Source: Epiperipatus broadwayi (lineage: Eukaryota; Onychophora; Udeonychophora; Euonychophora; Peripatidae). Taken from it: a DNA stretch of 64,000 bases. The stretch lies in the NCBI GenBank assembly GCA_028023455.1, contig JAQFVV010006197.1, positions 20,395,254-20,459,253 on the forward strand, written 5' to 3'. The first letter of the stretch is position 1. Every line of letters begins with the position of its first letter. The notes beneath the pieces were generated by a model. That model was not told the DNA's origin. It worked only from the letters and a program-made list of their open reading frames with translations, and did not search any database. The position numbers and the translations under genes are program-made. This document shows, in pieces, positions 13,070 through 24,399 of this stretch.

Positions 13070-14560
13070 CAGTACTAATAAGAACTAAAAACAAATTATC
13101 ATTTTCAATGACAGACTGCCAGCTTTCCAGCTAACTTTAAACGAAAGTTGATTGTATTATAATTCTTTAAAAAACACACATATGTGAAGAAAGAGATATA
13201 ATAATATTCAAATGTCCATATTAAAACTTATTTAATATTTACTTCATTTTCTAATTTGTTACAAGCTCAAGAAATAATTACTTGCAATATTATAATTAAA
13301 TAATTTACTTCCATTAATACACTATAGAAAAAGAATTATTCCAAGATTTTAAATATTTCAGAAATATATGCATAATCTACAATGGTCTTGTATCATAGTA
13401 GTAAACACTTCCACCAATCATGTTCAATACCCGAGGTTTGAATTCAAGATAGGTATACTTTTTTTTTTCACATCATAAACAGTCTTAAAACTTTTTCTGG
13501 TACTCACCCTAAATCCAAACTAGCTAACCATTCAATAATAATTGCTAATTCAAATTGTTCCTAATTAGAGGCAAAGTGTCCAAGTTAATCTGGATTCATA
13601 AGATGAGTGGCAATGCATTGACATAAAAATAAAAAAATACAATTATAATATGACGTCCTTTTCGTAAAAAGAAGGGGATATATATTCCTACAGATACTAA
13701 ATTCATAGTTATTATTATTTGTTATTACTTTACTTGTTATAAATGCATATACAATCAATTGCAAAACAATAGAATGTCTATTCAAGTGTTTACATAACTA
13801 TATATACATTATGTTAAAAATTCTATGATAAAAAAAAATAGATAAAGAGAGTATCCAGACATTACAGGAAACTGCTGATGTTGTCGATAAGGAAAATATT
13901 AAGAAAAAATACATAACAAAGAGAAAGATCAATAAAAAAAATTAATAACAATTAGTGACGTTTTTACTTCTCATTGATAAGAATTAACATATCAATAGTT
14001 TTTTTTTAGCTTCTTAAAATTTAATCAAATTGTTAAATCTAAAACAATGATGAAACTAAAAATATATAATACTCCTAAACACATACTTGTTTTCGTGTTG
14101 ACACATTAATTGTGAGAACATTCAACTTGTAATATTCAATGAGATAAGTTTCCCTTTACACCCATTTCTTTTTTAAAATAATCCAGCAACAACTGTGTAT
14201 TTCAGTCATAAAGTTAAATTTCCTGTTTAGGTTCATGTGACTTAAATAAAAATTATCACAATCGCTACAATTAATTTCTCCTAATTAGAATTGTATTAAG
14301 GTGACTTGGTTATTAAAATATTTTCAGAATAACATATATATTAATACTAATAATGATTTTTCTAAAGTAGGAATCTATGTAGGTCTTTTATATACAATGG
14401 GTTGGCTAGAGGGAAAGCATTTCGATAGACCACCTGTGGGCAAAGCCTTTCCAATATCTCTCTAAGTTTGTCAAATTTTCAATATGAGGGTGTATGCTTT
14501 TTCTTTCTTATTTCATTCTTTAGCAAAGAATATAAATATTTTATTTTTGATAGTAAGTAG
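13070..14560. other. AT-rich spacer
   Basis: No gene or supported repeat. A plus-strand phrase near 13420-13450 (cccgaggtttgaattcaag) looks like a decayed box B of an old SINE, but is too short to call. Confidence 0.45.
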
Positions 14561-14679
14561 TAATTATATAGAAAATTATTTAAGAAATTGTGATATTTGA
14601 ACACTTGAATGGTAGTTGGTGTTAATCTGAATAGAGATGTTTTTTTTTAAAAAAAAATTTATTCAGCTGAGAATAGATT

Positions 14680-14740
14680 CAGAACCTCCAGCTCTGAATT
14701 CGCGATTCAACTATTATACTAAACCGCACTGGCATTGTTT
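14680..14740 (-). repeat. Old tRNA-like SINE remnant
   Basis: The string gattcagaacctccagctct followed by gcgattcaactattatacta and aaccgcactgg has the same pattern as the degenerate tRNA-like repeats at 27.2-27.45, 45.38 and 52.85 kb (minus-oriented: box-B-like element, then a box-A-like 'tgtgctaaac' complement). It is a short, old copy. Confidence 0.4.
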
Positions 14741-15205
14741 TTGATTATAATCTCAGATTTAAAAAAAAAATCGGGAATAACTCCTTACATGCTCTACAGT
14801 ATGCTGTATATATATATAATTTATAGTCTATATATAAGTACAAATAATGTATATATACATAATGGAAAGGTGGTTGTAAGAAGAAAAGTTAATCAGAAAA
14901 ACTAGATTAAACTCGGAGATCAGCATCTTGTATTAAAATTGATAATAGATTAAAATAATGAAGATGTTATATAGACATAGTAAGTATAAGTAAATATATG
15001 TGATTGATTCTGAAAAAAAAAGTGTAATGACATACACACACATTCCACCTTTTATTGTTAAAAGGAGGTTGCTTTGACAACAAGTTGAAATTGTTGATTG
15101 TTATTGTCTAAATGTTGACTGATTTTAATGATTACATATATATATTGAAAACTTTTTTTTTTTAAACTAAAAGTACAGACAACCTTTTGATATTAATAAT
15201 TTGAT

Positions 15206-15701
15206 CCTGATTTAGTTTGCGCTCATGGCCATTTTGAAATCTAAAAACCTCTGCTAACACATCCAACTGATAAATGACATAAATATTGAATAAAAGTACT
15301 TTAAATTCATATTTTAAAAATTATAAGCTAGCAAAAATAATATGCTTTATTTTACTAGAGATTTTTTTTCTTTAAATTTACCTTCATAAAATATTTGAAA
15401 TATAATGGCATAAAGTGATGGAATTTGCAGGGAGGGGGACGGATGGTTTAGCCAATACGAACTATCATCCAAAAATTGCAGAAATCTGATCAAACCAAGC
15501 TTATAATTTCCAAACACTAAAAGATTATACTATATGCCCATATGAAATAAAGCATATTATTTTTACTAATTTATAATTTCTAAAATATGAATTTAAAGTA
15601 CTTTTATTCAATATTTATGTTATTTATTAATTGGATGTGTCGGTGCTGGTTTTGGCTGGTCTTTAGATTTCAAAATGCCTATGAGCACAAACTAAATCAG
15701 C
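15206..15701. mobile_element. Palindromic (foldback) element, about 500 bp
   Basis: Left arm 15206-15360 and right arm 15540-15701 are inverted repeats of about 160 bp. Both contain the blocks ctgatttagtttg, cattttgaaatctaaa, aataaaagtactttaaattc and aataatatgcttta in mirror order. The central 180 bp is unique. 'aataattt' occurs outside both ends (15194-15201 and 15705-15712) and may be an 8-bp target duplication, which would point to a hAT-type MITE. No ORF is present. Confidence 0.75.
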
Positions 15702-15837
15702 ACCAATAATTTTTAGTAATCATCCATTAGACTAGGGATTATTCAATAATGAATAATGTAGTTTGCTTGCATGTGTAGTGCAGAATATATAGATATTTCC
15801 TCAAAGTAGAAAATTTATTTGATTTAATCGCAACAAT

Positions 15838-15946
15838 GAATAATATTTCTGTAGTGTAATTTTCATTACATCACTCTCAAGCAAGTTAGGGGTTGGTTTC
15901 TTTCATGAGAATAATGTAGTAAAAATAACACTACAGAAATATTAAT
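15838..15946. repeat. Short hairpin element (MITE-like)
   Basis: aatatttctgtagtgtaatt at the left is mirrored by the complement of aacactacagaaatatt at the right, with a further partial match through 'cattacat/atgtag'. This gives arms of about 40 bp around a 30-bp loop. It is small, non-coding and could fold as RNA. Confidence 0.6.
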
Positions 15947-16098
15947 CTTTTGATATAGTTTCAGATTTTTGAAGGTCAACTTAATAATTCTTAAAATAAA
16001 ATTCCCTATTTTTATAGGCTAAGATTGTTTAAAAGTTCTATTAGATAATTTTTTAAATATTTCAAACAATTCATTTAAAATATATACATAATCTAGCT

Positions 16099-17915
16099 CA
16101 GTGGTCTTCAATCACCGGTCCGCAATAGACTGGCAAGAAAGTTATTATTTAAAAATATATTTATTGACATAATAAAATTGTACAGATAAATAATAAATAC
16201 ACTTAGTTAATGTTGGCTCATCCATTGCTGACGTTGGTCTGATAGATGTATGCCAGAACCATTCTCTGCACTAGCAGGTTGATATATGAGTAAGTACTAT
16301 TTTGTTGGTATTGCCCACCCCTTTTGAGGTTGACCCAATAATGCTAACTTATCAGCTGGGATACATGTAGTGTGAAATCAATGCCTCTCTAGTAGAATCC
16401 AACATGTTGCAACATAGACTACTTCTTCCACGATACACTACAATGTGGATATATCAGGTCCAAAATTCATGTATAGAGTCTGTGGGCCATATTAGTAGGC
16501 TCCATGTATTATTAAACAAAAATCTAGAGGATAGTATCTTGTCCTTGTTTTGAAGAGCTTTGAGCCTATTGCAAAATATAGCATTGGGGTCCGGTGTTGG
16601 TTGTGTGAACTTTGTCCTGCACCTTGTGTACCAAAAAGCATATGTCAGGAAGATAGATAACCTGATAACTGTAAAGTCTCCAGAGAAGAGACAACCCCTG
16701 ATGTCCAGGATTTTATCCACTGCTATAATGCAGTGTTGAGAGATGACACTTCGAATACTGTTATAGCCTGGACATATATTTAACAGATGATTAAAGGTCT
16801 CCTCTCCTCTAGAACAGGCATGACAAATTGGGTCTATTTTATTTAGAAACCGCTTATAGTATAAGAATGTATTAGTTGGCATGGAGCCCATATTCACCTT
16901 GATCAGATAATCCAAAAGTTTGGGCTCCAGTAGCAGATATTTAAATATTGTGGTGATTTTATGATTGCTGCACCCTAGGTGAACATAAATAACTGTATTT
17001 TCAGGTTTCAGCAGGCGATGTGCCTGCCAGATGTTGATTTTATCATTAAACTCTGTTGTTGAGTGCCCAATGTATGGAGATTGTTGTTTAATAATGGTGT
17101 CAAGCCATGTGTGTTTACTGGGGGGAGGTCTGTCAGTAGGTATTACAGTCTCTATAATATCTGATAGAGGGTATTTTTTCCCAGGTTTATTAACAGTGAA
17201 TGCCCTTTTTGGAAATTGATTGTCTGAATTGAATGGAGACCCATACCCTTCTCTCTTCTGTGAAAGTGAAGTCTGCAGATGCTAATTGCAGTGGTCCGAC
17301 CTCTCCATAAGAGCTGACCACAGAGCCTCCGAATTTGTAAGCTGAATGATTTGGTAACTGTCATTATTGGCAGATAGTAATTTATGATCGCCATAATCTT
17401 CATATTAATCAGAGCAATCTTCCCTTGTAGGGACAGGTATGTCCTTGACAGCAACTGAACCACCTTAGTAGCATTGCTTATGATGGATTTTTGTAGGCAG
17501 ACAGACAATTTTAATAACAAAATAATAAGATTTTAAACTTTTAATTAATATAAACAATTTTTATTTATTTTTTCATCGCACTTTTACCTGATTAAAAAAA
17601 AGAAACAGAACAAAATCTAATCAGTCATACATAAATTAATTTGTTTTTCTAGTTATCACAGATATTTATTGGGGGGGTAGAATTAAATTTTTTATTACTT
17701 TTCTAAAAAAATTCAAAATTAAAAAAAAAAAGTTTTTTATTATACAAACTCCATATATATATAACTTCATCTACGGCTAAGCTGTTTACATCTGTAAGAA
17801 AATTTATCTATAGACTTCTGCTGGTCCATGAAATCTTATCCTTATTTTTGCCGGTCCGTGAAACTTTATCCTTATTTTTACCGGTCCACAGGTGTGAAAA
17901 GGTTGAAGACCACTG
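16099..17915. mobile_element. Non-autonomous hAT element carrying a LINE fragment
   Basis: Termini are cagtggtcttcaatcaccgg on the left and, read inward, cagtggtcttcaacctttt on the right. They share the first 14 bases, a typical hAT end. The perfect 8-bp direct repeat atctagct flanks it (16091-16098 and 17916-17923). The right sub-terminal region has three 'ccggtcc' motifs, and the left has one. There is no hAT transposase inside. The interior is largely a LINE fragment, so this is a non-autonomous hAT that was hit by, or carries, a LINE before decay. Confidence 0.9.
16454..17520 (-). pseudogene. LINE ORF2 C-terminal fragment (reverse-transcriptase thumb and zinc-finger tail)
   Basis: Two open segments on the minus strand are separated by a shift. 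The upstream one (17152-17520) contains LSLQGKIALINMKIMAIINY and WRGRTTAISICRLHF, matching the post-catalytic 'LSLxGKxxLINxxILPxxxY' block of LINE reverse transcriptases. The downstream one (16454-16915) contains LIKVNMGSMPTNTFLYYKRF and a zinc-binding CHACSRGEETFNHLLNIC block of the zf-RVT type near residues 32-49. The catalytic YADD region is absent, so the copy is 5'-truncated, the usual fate of LINEs. It closely parallels the LINE at 62.4-63.7 kb, so both belong to one family. It lies entirely inside the hAT element. Confidence 0.8.
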
Positions 17916-18121
17916 ATCTAGCTAGTAGAGACTTGTAAATTACTATTGTTATACAATAGTAATCTTTTTCGTCTGTGGGCTATATCTTATAAACAGAATT
18001 TCGCCTATTTTTACATAATAATACTTTATAAGTTTTATTACCTTTTATCTTTCTTCTATTTGTTTTGTTTATTTTTTAAATATCTGATTTCAAATAAAAA
18101 TAACTCTAAAAACTTATTTTA

Positions 18122-18233
18122 GTCTTGCGTTGTTAGCCGAGAGGTATCGCAGCCGCCATGCAAGCAAGTAGTTGGTTGCAGACGGTTGTGGGTTCGCGTC
18201 CCGGCCGATGCTATGACATATGAAAAAAAAAAA
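18122..18233 (+). mobile_element. tRNA-derived SINE, copy C, with target duplication
   Basis: Starts gtcttgcgttgttagccgag, with a box A (tagccgagaggtatcgc) and a box B (gtgggttcgcgtccc), then the family tail ccggccgatgctatgacata and an A-run. The 14-bp sequence aaaaacttatttta stands on both sides (18108-18121 and 18234-18247), proving target-primed insertion. The region between the boxes is longer than in copy A, like the long variable arm of a Leu- or Ser-type tRNA. It is the best preserved copy of this SINE in the window. Confidence 0.88.
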
Positions 18234-18639
18234 AAAACTTATTTTAAATTGCATGAAAGAAAATACAATCACAAATTGTTTCCACGTTCTGAACGGAACA
18301 TTTTAAAAATAGGCAAAAATTCCTTAATTTGATAGCATTTAAGAAAGCACTACTTATAGGTTTATTAAAATGATTCTATATAAGTTTGTTATGTGAATTA
18401 TTATTATCAATACACACATTCAGATTTATTTGCTCCATAAATGATTATGTTCTCAGAAGTATATATTATAGTTTATGTATGTGCTTATTAAAATTTATTA
18501 AATTTATATCTTGAGTATTATTTGAAACTGTAAGATGGTTTGATGAATACTTTATGAAGTAAACTGCTAATAAAAGTTTCATTTCTTTCAAATATCAACA
18601 TCTTATTTATCTACCATATGATAATGTGGTGGTTAGATA

Positions 18640-20070
18640 AAAATTGATCATTATAAATAAATAAGTGAAATATGCAATAATATCTAATAAGAATGGAAAA
18701 ACTCCAGGAAATTGTATAATTATTATTAATATTTTAAAAATACTGGTGAAGAAATAGAAAAATCGTTAGAAAAACTATATTAAATATCATAATGATAAAG
18801 ATGTACAAATGATTGTGAAAATGCTGTAATAATACTGATATTTAAAAAAGACATACAAGAAAATAATAATGCTTACACATCTATCAGTCTTTTAATCAGT
18901 TTTGTACAAGATCTTTATGGAAATAATTACAATTTACCTACATTAAATTTTAAACTCAGACTAATCAAAAGGTAATCTAGACTTAAAGATGATTTTAGCA
19001 TAATAGACCTCAACTAAGAATTAAGAGAAATTATGGAAAGAAACAATGAGTTTAACTGCCATTGTACTTTGTATTTGTACATTATGAAAACACATTTGTT
19101 TCTATAAACACACACACACACACATAGATTAAAGTTTTGTGCCATTAAGATATAGATCTGGTTTATTGACATATTCTGAAAAAAAATTATCAAAATGCAG
19201 CAGTAATGATTAGATTAGACAGAATCATTAAGAAGAGATATTAAGAATATATGAAAGAATGATTCTATATCTCTAAACTTTTTATAGCAGTATTATAAAA
19301 ATATTTTATGGATTAAAATGAAAAACTAAGGAAATAAAACTAAATATATATTTTAAATCATCTAGTTTTTACAGATGATATAGTTGCTTTAGTTTTAGAA
19401 CATGATATAAAAATTATCAGATGAAAGCAAGAAAGTAAGATTACAGATAAATGTTAAAAAGAGTGTGGTTTTTCACAGATAAAATGCTACAAAAATTATC
19501 AGATAAAAGCAAAAAGGTAAGATTAAAGATAAATGTTAAAAAAGAGTGTGGTTTTTCCAAGAAGAAAATAAAAATTGATAATCATGAATTAGAAAAGATT
19601 AACAATTATAAATATATTGGACATATTATTAAAACAGATAGAAACATAATAAATTAATTAATTGTAGAATTAAATTTGAGCAGAGTGCTTTTGGTAGAAA
19701 TAATTTAATACTAAAAAGAAATATGTCTGTGTGTGTGTGTGTTTGAAATGAAAAGTTCATAATGGATGTGTTTCAATATTTCTTACAAATGGATATAAGA
19801 CTTAGACACTTATATAGAGTTTAGAACATACAATAAAATATGGAGAAGGAGTAACAAGAGATCACGTGATTTTAAAAATATACAGATATCATTAACATTA
19901 TTTAAAAAATTGAAATAGAGATGGGCTGAACATATTAGAAAAAATCTTAATAGATGAGCAGTTGAAGTCTTAAATTGTTTATTCCAAAAATTGTATATGA
20001 CCTAAGATAGATGGTGATAATGATGTTTGCTGGAATGGTGTGAAGAAGAGAGGCTATAAATAAACTTTCA
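18640..20070 (+). pseudogene. RTE-like LINE reverse-transcriptase relic
   Basis: The blocks occur in the right order on the plus strand with shifts between them. First is NGKTPGNCI (compare 'NGKSPGxDGI'), then NAVIILIFKKDIQENNNAYTS (compare 'W..AxVxxLxKKGD...NYRPIS'). FTDDIVAL follows at 19370-19395 (the 'FADDIVL' catalytic block with its two aspartates). Then comes the open segment 19451-19657 with LKINVKKECGFSKKKI and NNYKYIGHIIKTD (compare 'VNxFKYLGHxI'). Last is RWAEHIRKNLNR near 19920, matching the RTE C-terminal 'RWAGHIxR' block. Stops make it non-functional. A (CA)n and a (TG)n tract have expanded inside it. Confidence 0.7.
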
Positions 20071-20099
20071 CCTATACTAAATTAAATATACAATTTAAT

Positions 20100-21150
20100 A
20101 GAGTTAATAATAATTTACAGGGTTAAATATTTATCTGTAATGTTTTGAGATTAACTCATTGCAACTGTTTTTAAATATAATTGAGTAGCTTTCCAGCTTC
20201 AACAAATTGACGTTACATTATAAAGTTAAAAAGATCTATTTAACGTTGTCTGCCTTCATAAATCAGGGGGATTGTCTATATTGCTTTTAATAATAGCAAC
20301 ATTTTTTTTTTTGGGGGGGGGGGTTTCAATCAGAAATTTATTGTTAATATTTTTAAACCTGACTGACATATATATATGGCAAGTATTTTTTTTTTTTCAT
20401 TTTTAATCTTACCAATGAGGGCTATTCAATTACATTTAAAAAGTTGAAATGAGTTAATCTCAATTTATGTATGATAACAAAACATTTATATTGAAACAAT
20501 ATTTGAGCATATTATTATTTTTATTACTGTTCTTATTTACTAATATTATATTATGCAAAAAAACAACAATAAAGATCTAATAATATCAAACATATTAATA
20601 CAACTTCTTTAATAAAAAATATGCAACATAACTTTTTTTGGTCTTACCATTGCAGCCAATTAATACAATAAGTTCAGCAATTATATAAATTTTGAAGAGT
20701 GTTTTAAATGCTGATTGATTTAATAATTGTTTCAATATAAATTGTTGAATTACTTTATAGTAATTATTATTTGTTGAAAAATTATTTATCAAAAAACGAA
20801 TATTTGGTTTAAAAATTGAGACTTGAAAACAAAAAAAAAAACAAAAAACAAAACTTTAATAATGCCATACCTAAATTGCTTATTCCATTAAATAAATATA
20901 TCATGAAAAATATATTTTTAAATGCTGCAATTGTTTTAAAATTCCAATCTTAATATTGCATTTAACTTTAAGTAAATAATAATAATAATAAAAAAATTGA
21001 GGAATTATATTTAAAAAAAAGAAATAAAAGTAGTGTAATTTTCAATACCAAAATGTATGAGAATGAAAGTGCAATAATGACTAGATATAACTAACAAAGA
21101 ATGAAAAATAGTTTTAAAACTTTGTGATACTTTTATTAGTCTGGCAATAA
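20100..21150. other. AT-rich spacer with a T-run/G-run
   Basis: No supported gene. A T-run followed directly by a G-run stands at about 20303-20324. The minus-strand open frame at 20595-20792 is discussed under rejected items. Confidence 0.45.
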
Positions 21151-21164
21151 ACTTTCACATAGAT

Positions 21165-21370
21165 GATCTATAACTTTATTTACTGGAAATGATACAAACA
21201 TCCACTAACATGTATTTATGTTTTTTGTGAGAAATTATCTTCCACCATCTAAACTTACAAAGATTTTCTACTTTAAAAATGGCTATCTATAACTTTATTT
21301 AGTGGAAATGAAACAAACATGCACTTATGTTTTTTGTGAGAAATGATCTTCCAACAAATAAACTTTTAAC
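21165..21370. repeat. Local direct duplication, two units of about 95 bp
   Basis: 'tctataactttatttactgg' with 'tatgttttttgtgagaaatt' and 'atcttcca' (21168-21245) is repeated at 21289-21357 with a few changes and small gaps. The spacing is about 120 bases. It is probably a simple segmental duplication. Confidence 0.7.
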
Positions 21371-21399
21371 AATATAAATTTATTACAAGCGATTTAATA

Positions 21400-22420
21400 T
21401 TTACCAAGGCAATAAACCTAAAGCATGTGCAGTTGAAAATGCGAAGGTAGGGATCTCTACAGGTCTTAACCACAAGCGATTTACTAAACCAAAATAATAA
21501 TAATGTATGTATATATATTTACCATGCAATTCTCTCCATTTACAAAATGCTGTTCCTTATCATTACTGCTGTGATCTGAACTTTCATACCTGAAATCATG
21601 TTCTGTTACAATCCTGAATAAAACACCACCATTGTTTGATGTAAAATTAACAGCAAAACCAACATTTTGATTACTAACTTTCTACTCATTGGAATATTAT
21701 CTAATATTCACTTCCAAAATAATTCATTTCCTTTTTAGAAGATTGTACTGCCAAAATAATAGATAAGTACCAACTCTGCTTAAACTAACATTATTTTCCG
21801 TTAATTTTTTTTATTTATATATATATTTGATTTGAAGTTGAAATTGATTTAAGAACCTTTGGAAACCATGAGAATTTTTTTTATTAATTTATTCATTTTA
21901 AACATTTACATACAAACTTTAATTTTACTGGTAGAAAAAAAGATCTTTCTTTAAAGAATTTATTTTATCTACTACCAACTTCTTTACTTATTAAAAAAGT
22001 ATTAATATTTGTAGTTAATTCAGTAGTATTATGCAGCTGCAAAGATGTTCTAGATAATTGGTAATATACATGAAAAATATAAAGGTGAATCTGAAATGAA
22101 TGGGTAAATGAAAATCTAATATTAAATATAAAATGAATATCAACATAGGCAAAAAATGAAAAAGAATTTACGGTTGGCCATTTAGTTCTTATTGTGGATA
22201 CCATCATATTATGCCATTATGTACAAACCATTAAATAGGTATAATATTATTATCATTATTATATATTATTTTAACAAAAGGAAGAAAAAAACTGAATATA
22301 ACAAAATAAGTGTCCTAATTTTAAAATTATCATCTTCATCATTAGAATAATTTGTAAATGAGTATATTCATTCTAATTCCAGAACAACAAAGTTAGCAAG
22401 ACAAAGGCTAAAAAAATTAG
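21400..22420. other. AT-rich spacer
   Basis: No gene recognised. Open frames here are short and low in complexity. Confidence 0.4.
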
Positions 22421-22432
22421 AGGTACTTATAA

Positions 22433-23631
22433 CCTAATCGAGATTGGCCACTTGATGGCATTCTGGCTTGCCAAAACACCTAACAAATGCCATTTACAAG
22501 GCCTTCATTACGGCTATAGAAAACATCTAATGTTTGTCTTAGCCGGTAGAAGGCTGTTTATGATGACATAACGCAGAAATAATACGTCCTATTTCTGCTT
22601 CATGACAGTTATTGTGAATCCACACACTTATCTTTCATGTACAGTTTGATATATATGTGTGTATATTTTGATTAGTCAAATTTTTACAATATACGTTACA
22701 CAATCTTTGTATTTGTAATGAATTTAAAAAACCTGACTTTATAGTAATTTTCCAAATAGCCACACCCTTATTTAGAGAAGGTATAATGTGTAAAAGCTTG
22801 CCGAGAGTATGTCAAAGGAATTCGGCTGAGTTCGCGTACGAAATCTTGTTTTCACGTGAAATACCACGTAGTTCATAAAATGTCTGGCGATCTTGACTTT
22901 TTCCGCAGTTTTCTGAAAACAGAAGCCGAGTATTTCTGCTGTCCAATAAAAATATACACATTTGTAAATTTCATAGAAAACACATATTATAAACATGTTT
23001 AATAAGTAAAGAAGACATTTATATGTGTTTGTTATTGTTTAAAAAAGTTTGAGTTTCTTTCTTTTGTCCGACTACGGTTACGATATTTTTTATTTTAGCA
23101 TTACAAACAACAGAACACTAACCCTAAAACTAACCCTAACCCTACACAGTTGTTTTGTTATGTAGAAAGCAATAATTAAGGGAAAGACATCGCTAAATAG
23201 ACACCACAAAAAAAGTTCTAGCAATCAATCAATTAATAACTAAAAAGGAGGAATGATGATAATTTGTCCAAAAACAGCGATTTAAAAAAAAAAAAAAAGA
23301 TTGTCGTTTACCAATAATTAAGTGAAAGACATCGCTAAATAGACATCGCAGAGTAGCAGCTTTATCAAAAAACAGCGATTTAAAAATAAAAAAAAGCTTG
23401 TCGTTTACTAAATCCAAAATTAAAATTAAACAACTTTTTAAATAAAAAAAAGTTATATAAATTAACGTTAAACAACTTTTTAAATAAAAAAAAGTTATAG
23501 CAATCAATAAATTAATAACCAAAAAAAAAAACAAAAACAGCGATTCGATTTAAAAATAATGCAGCCCCGAACATTGTATTGTATTATTTTTGACTGCCAA
23601 CAACACCATCAAGTGGCCAAGCCCGATTACA
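22433..23631. mobile_element. 1.2-kb DNA element with terminal inverted repeats, TTATAA-flanked
   Basis: The left end reads cctaatcgagattggccact then tgatgg. The right end read inward is tgtaatcgggcttggccact then tgatgg, an inverted repeat of about 26 bp with four differences. Both ends abut the hexamer ttataa (22427-22432 and 23632-23637), the apparent target duplication. The interior holds a less AT-rich section (22.75-22.92 kb), a telomere-like stretch, and stuttered repeats. The block 'gaaagacatcgctaaatagac' occurs at about 23183 and 23324, 'aacagcgattt' three times, and a 30-bp block twice. No transposase is visible. The superfamily is uncertain. Confidence 0.75.
23118..23145 (-). repeat. 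Interstitial telomere-type repeat (TTAGGG)n
   Basis: Reads ctaaccctaaaa then ctaaccctaaccctac, i.e. three to four degenerate units of CCCTAA. It lies inside the 1.2-kb element. TTAGGG is the ancestral metazoan telomere unit and differs from the TTAGG typical of arthropods. Confidence 0.7.
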
Positions 23632-24075
23632 TTATAATTACCAAATTAGAAACAAAGAAAAAAAAAATTAGAATCAAACTATATGTATAATTATATAATA
23701 AAATGTAATTGCTCAATAACATAAGCTATTATCACAGATAGGCATAAAAGGACTGAATACTGTATTGACTTGAGCAAATAAAATCAGTAGGCAAAAGAAA
23801 ATGGAAAAAGTATAAATGATTAATTTAGTTAAAATGTTAGTAATAATAAGTAATAAATCAAGTTTAAAAAAATGATAACTTTCATTCATCTTTTAATCAA
23901 TCTAGATATTTTCTCATCGTGATTATACATTTCAAAATTAAACAATCTAATATTTCAATAAGATAATAAGAACAAATAGGAATATGCAGTCAATAACAAT
24001 AAAACAGTAGTACATTATATATAATAAAATGTGATATTTGAATACAAGTATAGTATATACAATTAAGCTAGATGT

Positions 24076-24375
24076 AATTAGAGGGGATTTGAAGTCAGAC
24101 TTTCAAGATCCCTACAGGTATGCACTCCATCTTATAAAACCGATACCCATGACTACATACATGTGAAAAAGATAAATGATCTCCAATATAAGTAAGTCAT
24201 GCTGAACCAGCACTCATCAGTTGGTCTGGAATCATCATCTCCCCCACACACACATATAATCAGTTATCGGTTTATATTATATATCAAATCTTCAAACTTT
24301 AATGAAGTGGCTTCAATCGTCTCCGCCCTCCAACTCTTCAGTCACAATCATCATTAAAAATCTGATGATGAAATG
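24076..24375 (-). mobile_element. Hammerhead foldback family B, copy 1 (single arm plus centre)
   Basis: Sequence from gatgtaattagaggggattt through gactttcaagatccctacag, aaaaagataaatgatctcca, gctgaaccagcactcatcag and aatcttcaaactttaatg is shared, block for block, with the left arms at 33.68 and 60.52 kb. The central part (ccaactcttcagtcacaatc) matches the complement of the centre of copy 2. Only one arm is present, so the copy is truncated or rearranged. Confidence 0.8.
24183..24226 (-). ncRNA. Decayed hammerhead ribozyme motif
   Basis: Read on the minus strand: stem I strand GACCAA, conserved box CUGAUGA, a six-pair stem II (GUGCUG-GUU-CAGCAU, with a terminal G-U pair), then GACU where GAAA is required, then stem III/cleavage region ending UAUUGG, whose UUGG pairs with CCAA. 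The GAAA box mutation predicts loss of cleavage. The fold is that of copies 2 and 3. Confidence 0.6.
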
Positions 24376-24399
24376 AAAGACAAAAAATAAAAAATTAAA

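Noticed and set aside
20595-20792. Minus-strand frame with ELIVLIGCNG next to a good 5' splice-site-like GTAAGA, resembling the start of a P-loop in an ABC or SMC-type ATPase exon.
   Set aside because: The next residues (KTKKSYVAY) do not continue a Walker A motif. No neighbouring exon, acceptor site or further ATPase block was found within several kilobases.
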